Source: an uncultured Erysipelotrichaceae bacterium
Lineage (GTDB): Bacteria; Bacillota_I; Bacilli_A; Erysipelotrichales; Erysipelotrichaceae
Length of the DNA stretch: 10,366 bases
Reading direction: 5' to 3'
Assembly (NCBI GenBank): GCA_900319505.1
Contig: ONOV01000170.1
Coordinates: 1 to 10,366 of the forward strand
Below the pieces are notes generated by a model, which saw nothing but the letters and a program-made list of their open reading frames with translations, had not been told where the DNA came from and searched no databases. Shown here piece by piece: positions 1-6,186 of the stretch. A program made the translations under genes and the position numbers. Numbering within the stretch: position 1 is the first letter of the stretch; every line of letters starts with the position of its first letter.

Positions 1-799
1 TAACGGCATGTTTACCGGCTTTGTAATACAGATCATCCGTAAACAGTGTATCAAACTGAATGCCTGTCAGTCTGCCCTTGGCCAGCAGAGCGCCATGTTC
101 CTTGATGAGCGTGAAGAAATGCGGAATGGTATTATGACGCGGGAAGACGACAGCTTCACCAATGTAGGCACCGCATTTTGTTCCGCCGATATAGAATGCT
201 TCACAGCTTCGGGCAAGCAGAGGCAGACTGACATCATTGTCTTCAGCTGCCAGGGCATCTGCCAGACGCGCCCCATCTATATACAGCGGCAGACCGTACT
301 TCTGACATATTTCATGCAGAGCTTCCAGTTCATCCTTATGATAGACAGAACCATACTCCGTCGGCTGTGAGATATAAACTATGCCCGGCTGTACCATATG
401 TTCATGGCTTTCATCCCCCAGAAAATCTTCCATATAGTGTTCCACTTCTGCTGCGCTCAGCTTATCAAAGGAACCCGGGATCGTCAGTACTTTATGCCCG
501 CAGTATTCAATGGCCCCTGCTTCATGCAGAGCAACATGTCCCGTTCCTGCGGCAATCACACCTTCATAGCGATGCAGAAAACCGTCAATCACAACCGCAT
601 TGGTCTGTGTACCGCCGATCAGAAAATAAATATCCGCCTCCGGTGTCTCACATGCCTTTCTGATCTTATCCTTTGCACTTTCCGAAACAGGATCAAAGCC
701 ATAGCCCGGCACCTGTTCCATGGATGTCTCTTCCATCCGCTTCAGTATTTCCGGCAGTGCTCCTTCCAGATAATCACATGAAAAACTCATTCTGCTCAT
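1..799 (-). CDS. Threonine aldolase-like PLP-dependent lyase (3'-truncated by window edge)
   Basis: This is a fold-type I PLP enzyme of the beta-eliminating lyase / low-specificity L-threonine aldolase family, which cleaves L-threonine or related beta-hydroxy amino acids to glycine and an aldehyde in the cytosol. I translated 266 residues before the window edge; the family is usually about 340, so the C-terminal domain is missing here only because of the edge. H88, in a GHVALHEAGAIE context, matches the histidine that stacks on the cofactor ring. D175 and R178, in YIDGARLA, match the pyridine-nitrogen aspartate and phosphate-side arginine. K208, in GGTKCGA, is the expected Schiff-base lysine. 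The ATG at 799 is chosen because AGGAGGA lies 7 nt upstream; a second in-frame ATG three codons later is poorer. It follows the malQ terminator and probably has its own promoter. The exact substrate cannot be fixed. Confidence 0.88.
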   Translation of the reverse strand, partial: MSRMSFSCDYLEGALPEILKRMEETSMEQVPGYGFDPVSESAKDKIRKACETPEADIYFLIGGTQTNAVVIDGFLHRYEGVIAAGTGHVALHEAGAIEYCGHKVLTIPGSFDKLSAAEVEHYMEDFLGDESHEHMVQPGIVYISQPTEYGSVYHKDELEALHEICQKYGLPLYIDGARLADALAAEDNDVSLPLLARSCEAFYIGGTKCGAYIGEAVVFPRHNTIPHFFTLIKEHGALLAKGRLTGIQFDTLFTDDLYYKAGKHAV

Positions 800-830
800 C
801 GCTCTATCCTCCTGTTTTCTGATGTTGTCT

Positions 831-836
831 ATTATA
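831..836 (-). promoter_or_regulatory. Possible -10 box for the threonine aldolase-like gene
   Basis: A perfect TATAAT on the minus strand sits just past the T-tract of the malQ terminator. Initiation about 7 nt downstream would give a leader of roughly 25 nt carrying the AGGAGGA ribosome binding site. No convincing -35 hexamer lies 16 to 18 nt upstream: the only TTGACT abuts the -10 directly, with no spacer. The location is sensible but the promoter is only half supported. Confidence 0.35.
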
Positions 837-838
837 AG

Positions 839-877
839 TCAAAAAGAGAAGACTCAGTCCTCAGACTCTGTCTTCTC
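839..877 (-). terminator. Intrinsic terminator overlapping the 3' end of malQ
   Basis: On the minus strand GAGAAGAC (870-877) pairs perfectly with GTCTTCTC (846-853). Inside is a 2x2 internal loop, then a second stem AGTC/GACT capped by TGAG. The outer stem is followed directly by TTTTTG. The 5' arm and loop lie inside the last malQ codons, and the stop codon (854-856) is within the hairpin. This is a classic Rho-independent shape and probably ends the long operon. Confidence 0.8.
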
Positions 878-2341
878 CTTTACATTCCAGTTATAGCGGC
901 AGTAAAGTTTCATTTTTTCACTGAGCACTTCTGCCATCTTTTTCGTATACGCACCTTTCTTCATGCGCCATACCCATTGCCTGGAAGCAGCACCAGGCTC
1001 ATTCATACGTGCTTCTTCACCCAAGCGCAGTATATCCTGGGCCTGAACAATGGCAAGATCACATGTCGAAGCCCAGCCGCACGCCATGACGGCAAGATCC
1101 AGATCTTTCATATCCGTGCACAGGTATTCACACGCCCGCTTCGCTCTTTCCGGTTCTGCTGTGATCCAGCCTTTCAGGGTATTGTTGTCATGTGTACCGG
1201 TATAAACCACAGCATTTCTGACATCATACTGGAACGGCATGTAATAGGATCCCGGATCATTGGGATCAAATGCATATTCCAGAATACGCATGCCCGGAAA
1301 GCCGGATTGTCTGACCATCTTCTTGAAGTCATCACTCAGTTCACCGAGATCTTCCACAATCATCTGATGCCAGCCGTACCTTCTTTCAAACGCCTGCAGT
1401 ACCGCATTGCCCGGTCCCTGATGGAATTCACCGATGCAGTCCTTACTGTCGCGCGCAATGGCATAATACTCCATCAATCCCCGGTAATGATCCAGACGCA
1501 GGACATCACACCATCTGAACTGATGATATGCCCGCCGGCACCACCACTCATAATCATCCTGGCGCATACGGTCCCAGTTGAACAGCGGATTGCCCCACTT
1601 CTGTCCCGGCATGCCGGCCACATAAGTCACTTCGTTATTCGCATCAAGATCAAACTGTTCCGGTCTTGACCAGATATCAATGGAATCTTCCCCAAGGTAG
1701 AACGGCAGATCACCGATGATCTGTATGCCGCGTGCTCTGGCATAGGCGTGAAGCTTCTTCATCTGCCGGTCAAAGAAGTACTGAATTCTTTCATAGAGCA
1801 CAATATCACTGCCCAGTTCAGCAATCAGTTCCTGTACTTCTTGTGAATCATGATGGCGCAGTGCTTCGGGCCATTTCTGCCATGGCCTGCCATCCTCGGC
1901 ATCCTTGATCGCCATGAATACGGCATAGTCCTTCAGCCAGCCTGCTTCTTCCTTCAGGAAGGTGAAGTAGTCTTCCGGCTGAATTACAGCCAGCTTTTCG
2001 GCTGCTTTCTTGAGAATCGGCAGCTTTACTTTATACAGCAGGCCGTAGTCAATGGTATCTGTCTCTGCCTGTTTCAGAGGTTTGAGATCGCTCTCTTCAA
2101 GGTACCCTTCTTTGACTAAGGCATGCAGGTCAATCAGATACGGATTGCCGGCAAAAGAACTTAACGGCTGGTATGGTGAATTGGAAAAACCGGTCGGACC
2201 GAATGGCAGTACCTGCCAGTATGTCATACCGGCATCCGCCAGGAAATCAACCCAGTCCATTGCTTCCTGCCCCATCGTACCGATGGCCTGGTCATTATGC
2301 AATGAGAATATAGGCAACAGTATGCCTGCGCTGCGAGTCAT
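854..2341 (-). CDS. malQ: 4-alpha-glucanotransferase (amylomaltase, GH77) with shortened 250s loop
   Basis: This cytosolic enzyme transfers alpha-1,4-glucan segments between maltodextrins, releasing glucose, in maltose or glycogen metabolism. The 495-residue length is normal for GH77. The family start is clear (RSAGILLPIFSLH, then GFSNSPYQ near 51-58). The catalytic residues are intact: D284 in LRLDHYRG (nucleophile), E330 in IVEDLG (acid/base) and D385 in TGTHDNN (transition-state stabiliser). MNEPGAAS near 446-453 is a common C-terminal motif. The loop around residues 241-251 is odd: it reads VAGMPGQKWGN where most GH77 enzymes carry VAGVPPD, a few residues, then FSxTGQLWGN, so about seven residues are missing. 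The ATG at 2341 has GAGGGG about 7 nt upstream and lies 31 nt past rlmH. No glycogen phosphorylase gene is in the window. It appears to be the last gene of the operon. Confidence 0.95.
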   Translation of the reverse strand: MTRSAGILLPIFSLHNDQAIGTMGQEAMDWVDFLADAGMTYWQVLPFGPTGFSNSPYQPLSSFAGNPYLIDLHALVKEGYLEESDLKPLKQAETDTIDYGLLYKVKLPILKKAAEKLAVIQPEDYFTFLKEEAGWLKDYAVFMAIKDAEDGRPWQKWPEALRHHDSQEVQELIAELGSDIVLYERIQYFFDRQMKKLHAYARARGIQIIGDLPFYLGEDSIDIWSRPEQFDLDANNEVTYVAGMPGQKWGNPLFNWDRMRQDDYEWWCRRAYHQFRWCDVLRLDHYRGLMEYYAIARDSKDCIGEFHQGPGNAVLQAFERRYGWHQMIVEDLGELSDDFKKMVRQSGFPGMRILEYAFDPNDPGSYYMPFQYDVRNAVVYTGTHDNNTLKGWITAEPERAKRACEYLCTDMKDLDLAVMACGWASTCDLAIVQAQDILRLGEEARMNEPGAASRQWVWRMKKGAYTKKMAEVLSEKMKLYCRYNWNVKEKTESED

Positions 2342-2372
2342 ATTCTATCCCCTCTTTTATCCTTTTTCTATC

Positions 2373-2849
2373 CTACTTGTGATAGGGCTCATGGTGCAGA
2401 ATCCGGAAACACCGGTAGATCTGTTCACTGACCATTACCCGGCACAATTGATGCGGGAACGTACAGTCAGAGATCTTCCAGCGATAATCCGCCCTGTTGA
2501 TCAGAGCCCTGGAAACACCCAATGACCCACCGATCACAAAATCGATATGGTTACGGTTTCTATTATACAGCGACTGAAGAAACTGAGCCATCTCAGGTGA
2601 ACTCCATTCCTTTCCGGCAAGATCCAGGAGGATGACATAATCCGTATCCCTGATCTGCTTCAGCAGGCGTTCTCCTTCTTTATCCTTAACCTGTTCGTTC
2701 TGGGCATCGGAATTGCTTTCCGGTGCCTTTTCATCATTCACTTCAACAACTTCAATCTTTTCATAGGGAGAAATTCGTCTGACATATTCCTGCAGTCCGT
2801 CTTTCATCCACTTTTCTTTCATATGCCCGCAGGCAATGATCCGGATCAT
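2373..2849 (-). CDS. rlmH: 23S rRNA (pseudouridine-1915-N3)-methyltransferase RlmH
   Basis: RlmH is a SPOUT-class, SAM-dependent methyltransferase that adds the N3 methyl group to pseudouridine 1915 in helix 69 of 23S rRNA, acting on assembled ribosomes. At 158 residues it has the family length. Diagnostic parts are an NDEKAPES stretch and KDKEGERLL (to about 63), LDLAGK (75-80), the knot glycines IGGSLG (106-111), FPHQLCRV (131-138) and the C-terminal YHK. All expected motifs look intact. Its ATG overlaps the htrA-like stop by four bases (ATGA, 2846-2849) and has only a weak AAGG upstream, so translation is probably coupled. The walJ-htrA-rlmH order matches Bacillus and Staphylococcus. The active product contrasts with its degenerate upstream neighbour. 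Confidence 0.97.
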   Translation of the reverse strand: MIRIIACGHMKEKWMKDGLQEYVRRISPYEKIEVVEVNDEKAPESNSDAQNEQVKDKEGERLLKQIRDTDYVILLDLAGKEWSSPEMAQFLQSLYNRNRNHIDFVIGGSLGVSRALINRADYRWKISDCTFPHQLCRVMVSEQIYRCFRILHHEPYHK

Positions 2850-3877
2850 TGGGCGGTTACCTTCACTTCCGTCTCCTCTTCCCCGCGCACAAGGGTAATG
2901 TCCAGCTCATCCCCGCTGTTACAGCCATACAGTACATCTCTGACATCACTCATATTGGTAATGTCTTTGGTATTGATCCTGGTGATGACATCATCTTCCT
3001 GGATGATATCCTTCAGGGCATCTCCGACCTGATTGACAATGACCCCATCGGTCTGATCGAGCATCATGCCTCTTTCATTCTTCTGATAGGAAGCCAGGCG
3101 CGATACATTGGTCAAAGAAAGATCCAGGGTACCCCGGCTTACCTTTCCATCTGCCACAATCTCATCATAGGCTTTCTTCACATCATTGATGCCCACCGCA
3201 TACGTATCTGCGCCATTGCCATGGTAGTCAGTATTGATCATGCCGATGACAGCACCGGATACATCACAAAGCGGTCCGCCATTGCTTTCCGCAGCCACAT
3301 TGCCGTCAAACCCGATCAGCTGGGTATGGTAGGCTGAACCAGCATTCAATGTATCGGTAAACACCCCGGACATGACCCCGAACGAAATTGCGCCTTCTGA
3401 AACACTGCGGTCATGTCCGCCAAAAGCCGCGCCATATTCCCCGGCATCCACCTGGTCTGCACTGCCTCTGGTGATGGCGGATGCCGTAAAATCCGTATCC
3501 ACTTTAATCACACTGATGCCGGAGCCGGGATCCTCTCCCAGCACCGTTCCTTCCTTCTGGGCACCGGAATCAAACGTCACTGTCGCCTTGCCGTTTTCAT
3601 CCGTCACACTGGCAGCAGTCACAACATAGATGGTGTTATTATCCGTACCGAACACAAAGCCGCTGGCCTTTTCCACACCATTCACCCGGACAATGGAGCC
3701 CTGTACATTCTTGGCCATTTCCGTCAGATCGGAAGTATAGTCAGTTACCGTGTATTCCTGCGGCGGCTCACTCTGCTTTGTCTCGGTTTCTTTTTTCTTC
3801 TTTGAATAGACCTGTACACTCAGCACGACGTTCCACGCCAGCAGAACAGAAAACAGTACCGCAATCCATTTCTTCAT
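2846..3877 (-). CDS. HtrA-like PDZ protein lacking the entire catalytic triad (predicted pseudoprotease)
   Basis: The protein is a membrane-anchored member of the HtrA/DegP trypsin-like family, 343 residues. Residues 1-22 form one hydrophobic N-terminal segment followed by KKKK, with no clear signal peptidase site, so it is probably anchored with the rest outside the cell. Residues about 52-240 follow the HtrA protease fold, and about 250-343 form a PDZ domain. The triad is lost: the VVTAAHV histidine is S90 (VVTAASV), the SDIAVIK-type aspartate is G120 (GSGISVIKV) and the GNSGGPL serine is N199 (ESNGGPL). Surrounding motifs remain good, so the frame is not decayed. AAAGGAGA stands 5 nt before the ATG at 3877, which lies inside walJ; the genes overlap by 110 bp. 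It occupies the htrA/yycK position of the Wal locus. I expect a ligand-binding or regulatory role, but the role is unknown. Confidence 0.92.
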   Translation of the reverse strand: MKKWIAVLFSVLLAWNVVLSVQVYSKKKKETETKQSEPPQEYTVTDYTSDLTEMAKNVQGSIVRVNGVEKASGFVFGTDNNTIYVVTAASVTDENGKATVTFDSGAQKEGTVLGEDPGSGISVIKVDTDFTASAITRGSADQVDAGEYGAAFGGHDRSVSEGAISFGVMSGVFTDTLNAGSAYHTQLIGFDGNVAAESNGGPLCDVSGAVIGMINTDYHGNGADTYAVGINDVKKAYDEIVADGKVSRGTLDLSLTNVSRLASYQKNERGMMLDQTDGVIVNQVGDALKDIIQEDDVITRINTKDITNMSDVRDVLYGCNSGDELDITLVRGEEETEVKVTAQ

Positions 3878-4619
3878 CCGTCTCTCCTTTCGTCAGAATC
3901 TCAAACTGTCCGGCCGCACATACTTTCAAAGCCGGATTCAGATCCGTTCTCTGACGCAGCACCTTCATCGTTTCCTCCAGTGCCTTTTCTCTTGTATTGC
4001 CCTGCTGGGAAATATGAGCCAGGAAGATCATCTTTGTCTTCCCGGTCACAATGTGATCCAGCACTTCAGCACATTCCTCATTGTTCAGATGTCCTTCATC
4101 CGAATAGATTCTTGCCTTGACATACTGCGGCCGTGAGGTATGCATGAGCATCTGTACATCATGATTGCTTTCCATCACGATTGTATCCGCATCCTTCAGC
4201 AGCGGAAAATACTTCTCATTCACATAGCCTGTATCCGTAATATACACCAGCTTCTCCTGCCCGTTTTCCAGGATATAGCCGGTGGTATGCGGGGCATCAT
4301 GGCTTAAGGCAAGCGGAGTGATCTTCAGCGTTTCAATGTAGAAGGAACGCATCGGCCGCACCGCAAATACATCTGTTTCCATCAGTTCCACCGGTGAATA
4401 TACCGGCAGATCCGCAAACAGCTTCAATTGGGAAATATGATCCGTATGATCATGGGTAATCAGCAGCGCATCAATATCATCATGGTGCACCCCTGCTTTC
4501 TCCATCGCTCCCTTCAGATACTTACGGGTTGTCCCGCAGTCTATCATGATACATGTTGTACCATCTCTTACAATACAGCAGTTTCCCTTGGAACCGCTGG
4601 CCAGCAAATCTACTCTCAT
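3768..4619 (-). CDS. walJ: WalJ/YycJ-type metallo-beta-lactamase-fold hydrolase with overlapping C-terminal tail
   Basis: This is a cytosolic MBL-fold protein of the WalJ (YycJ/VicX) family, linked in Bacillota to the WalRK cell-wall regulon and to coordinating division with replication; its substrate is not firmly known. The start MRVDLLASGSKGN is typical. The metal site is complete: H56, H58, D60 and H61 in THDHTDH, H107 in LSHDA, D129 in ITDTG, H177 in EGHLNN and H202 in LAHIS. ESNHD at 150-154 is another family mark. The 283 residues exceed the usual 260-265. The conserved core appears to end near residue 245, and the last 36 codons overlap the htrA-like gene in another frame, giving a charged tail with three cysteines. 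The start overlaps the M23 stop as ATGA (4616-4619), suggesting coupled translation. Confidence 0.94.
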   Translation of the reverse strand: MRVDLLASGSKGNCCIVRDGTTCIMIDCGTTRKYLKGAMEKAGVHHDDIDALLITHDHTDHISQLKLFADLPVYSPVELMETDVFAVRPMRSFYIETLKITPLALSHDAPHTTGYILENGQEKLVYITDTGYVNEKYFPLLKDADTIVMESNHDVQMLMHTSRPQYVKARIYSDEGHLNNEECAEVLDHIVTGKTKMIFLAHISQQGNTREKALEETMKVLRQRTDLNPALKVCAAGQFEILTKGETDEEMDCGTVFCSAGVERRAECTGLFKEEKRNRDKAE

Positions 4620-6133
4620 TCCTGCTGATACGCCTCACAATCCATAAACCCGTCACATGCATTCAGATGGGTGTCGCTTCCATCCTGTGTAATATAGAAC
4701 AGCAGCATCGCTCCCGGTGCACTGCCGCTGGCCCCGATCTGTCCGATCACCTGGCCCCGCTGCACCGTATCGCCAACCTGTACGGAAGCACTGTTATTGA
4801 GATGGCCATAATGGGAATAATACCCGTTATGATGATCAATCACACAATAGCTGCCTTCCGTTTCATCATAGCCGACCGCCGCTACCGTACCGGTATCCGC
4901 CGCCTTCACATCGCCATAGCGGTCATACTGATTGATGAGATCAATGCCTTCATGATCCGCGTAATCCTCAAACCCCGCCAGAATCAGAGCATGATCCACC
5001 GGCATGATCCAGCTGCCGGTTCCGCTTAAAGGCGTATGATCATCCTTGATGGCGATGATCTCATCGGTTTTCTCTTTGACAGTATAGGAAGAGATCAAAG
5101 TGCCCTTCATGAGTATGCCGTTGATCCATGTCTCTTCATAGAGACAATTCTCACTGCCGGCTTCGCCTTCCTGCAGTACACTCTCCCCCTCCTGGGCCAT
5201 GGCATCATTCACCACATAGCTCAAAGCAGGATCTTCGGTCTCATTGACCAGCCTGTGTTTCACAACCGTTACAGTCAATGGTGATTCAAGATAGGTCACA
5301 CAGAGACTGCTGCCGGTTATGACACTGGTGCTGTTTTCATTCAGCCTGTCAGGATTGATGCGGATCAATTGTTCACGGGTCAGACCCTGTCTTGCCGCAA
5401 AGCCATCCAGAGTATCCTGACCTTCCACCGTATCATAGACAGGCTTTGTATCATGCCCATAACAGAGATACTGGAAGACGGCATCTTTGTCTGTATATAC
5501 CTCATTCACCGGGGCATACGCGGTATGATACGTTATTTTCTGATCAATCCGCAGCGATACCGGCACACTGCCATAACTGTTCAGCGATGTATTGACACTG
5601 TCATTTTTCAGCTCTTTCAATTCATCTTCACTGACAAAAAGACACAGAAAATCATGCAGGGACTCGGTAAAAAGACTCTTCTTCAGTACATAGATCCGAT
5701 CATACACAGCTGTACTGTCCGCAAACTCAACCGCCTCACACTTCAAAGTAAACAGATGATTCTTCTTCAGATAGGAAAGAATGGCATCATCCGCATTTTC
5801 ATAAGTGATGTTTGTCTCTTCCTTGACAACATTGACATCTGCTCCGGTATTGAGTTCACTGTCAGGATAGTCCTTTTCGTATTCCTTCTCATACGTCTCT
5901 TTCAGAAAATGATTGAGCACAGAAGGAGAAGATAGCGTACCGATAAGCTTTCCTTCCTGATAGATGCGCACGGCTGTATGGCGTCTGAAAGAAAAGCCGG
6001 TAATATTCTGTTCCACAAGTCCTTCCTGTCCTTCCATTTCCACCGTACCGTTGCCATGGATCAGCACCGGTACACCGATGGAAAGAAAGATCGATGTACA
6101 GACCAATATAAAAATGGCAAGAAAGCGTTTCAT
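4616..6133 (-). CDS. Membrane-anchored LysM-G5-M23 protein with degenerate LytM active site
   Basis: This is a 505-residue cell-envelope protein. Residues 4-25 are a hydrophobic N-terminal anchor. Residues about 45-220 form an extracellular region I do not recognise. A LysM-like peptidoglycan-binding segment spans about 232-281 and a G5-type domain about 284-362. An M23 (LytM) domain spans about 375-505. The first zinc motif is intact (H394-x3-D398 in HEGID) and H444 in YGHL is kept. The third motif, normally GPHLHF, reads GAMLLF, so the general-base histidine and the third zinc ligand are M476 and L478. Hydrolysis of peptidoglycan cross-links is therefore unlikely. Degenerate LytM proteins such as EnvC, NlpD and SpoIIQ act as activators or scaffolds. 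It precedes walJ where walRKHI stand in other Bacillota. No ribosome binding site lies at normal distance from the ATG. Confidence 0.92.
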   Translation of the reverse strand: MKRFLAIFILVCTSIFLSIGVPVLIHGNGTVEMEGQEGLVEQNITGFSFRRHTAVRIYQEGKLIGTLSSPSVLNHFLKETYEKEYEKDYPDSELNTGADVNVVKEETNITYENADDAILSYLKKNHLFTLKCEAVEFADSTAVYDRIYVLKKSLFTESLHDFLCLFVSEDELKELKNDSVNTSLNSYGSVPVSLRIDQKITYHTAYAPVNEVYTDKDAVFQYLCYGHDTKPVYDTVEGQDTLDGFAARQGLTREQLIRINPDRLNENSTSVITGSSLCVTYLESPLTVTVVKHRLVNETEDPALSYVVNDAMAQEGESVLQEGEAGSENCLYEETWINGILMKGTLISSYTVKEKTDEIIAIKDDHTPLSGTGSWIMPVDHALILAGFEDYADHEGIDLINQYDRYGDVKAADTGTVAAVGYDETEGSYCVIDHHNGYYSHYGHLNNSASVQVGDTVQRGQVIGQIGASGSAPGAMLLFYITQDGSDTHLNACDGFMDCEAYQQE

Positions 6134-6186
6134 AGTTGTTACTGGTTTATGAAATCAGCGTTACGCCTCCTTTCCATTTTTTCTCA
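6134..6186 (-). promoter_or_regulatory. 53-bp gap with a distant Shine-Dalgarno and two tiny reading frames
   Basis: On the minus strand a strong AAAGGAGG (6166-6173) lies 32 nt before the M23-like ATG, too far for direct use, and in-frame TGA and TAA codons between them rule out an upstream start. Two mini-frames sit here: an 8-codon one (6161-6187) whose ATG shares one base with the dnaB TGA, and a 12-codon one (6139-6177) that stops 5 nt before the M23-like ATG. These could be chance or a coupling leader. I see no terminator and no good promoter. Confidence 0.3.

Noticed and set aside
398..781. 127-codon plus-strand frame at the left end
   Set aside because: It is antisense to the threonine aldolase-like gene, which translates cleanly with its PLP lysine and runs off the window edge.
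977..1669. 230-codon open frame on the plus strand
   Set aside because: It lies fully antisense to malQ, whose catalytic motifs are intact, resembles no family I know and has no convincing ribosome binding site. It is a composition shadow.
2700..2760. Acidic, polar stretch in RlmH that looked like an insertion
   Set aside because: The DEKAPE...EGERLL segment is normal in Bacillota RlmH proteins, and total length is standard.
5369..5935. 188-codon open frame on the plus strand
   Set aside because: It is antisense to the M23-like gene, is of low-complexity hydrophobic character and has no recognisable domain. Treated as a shadow.
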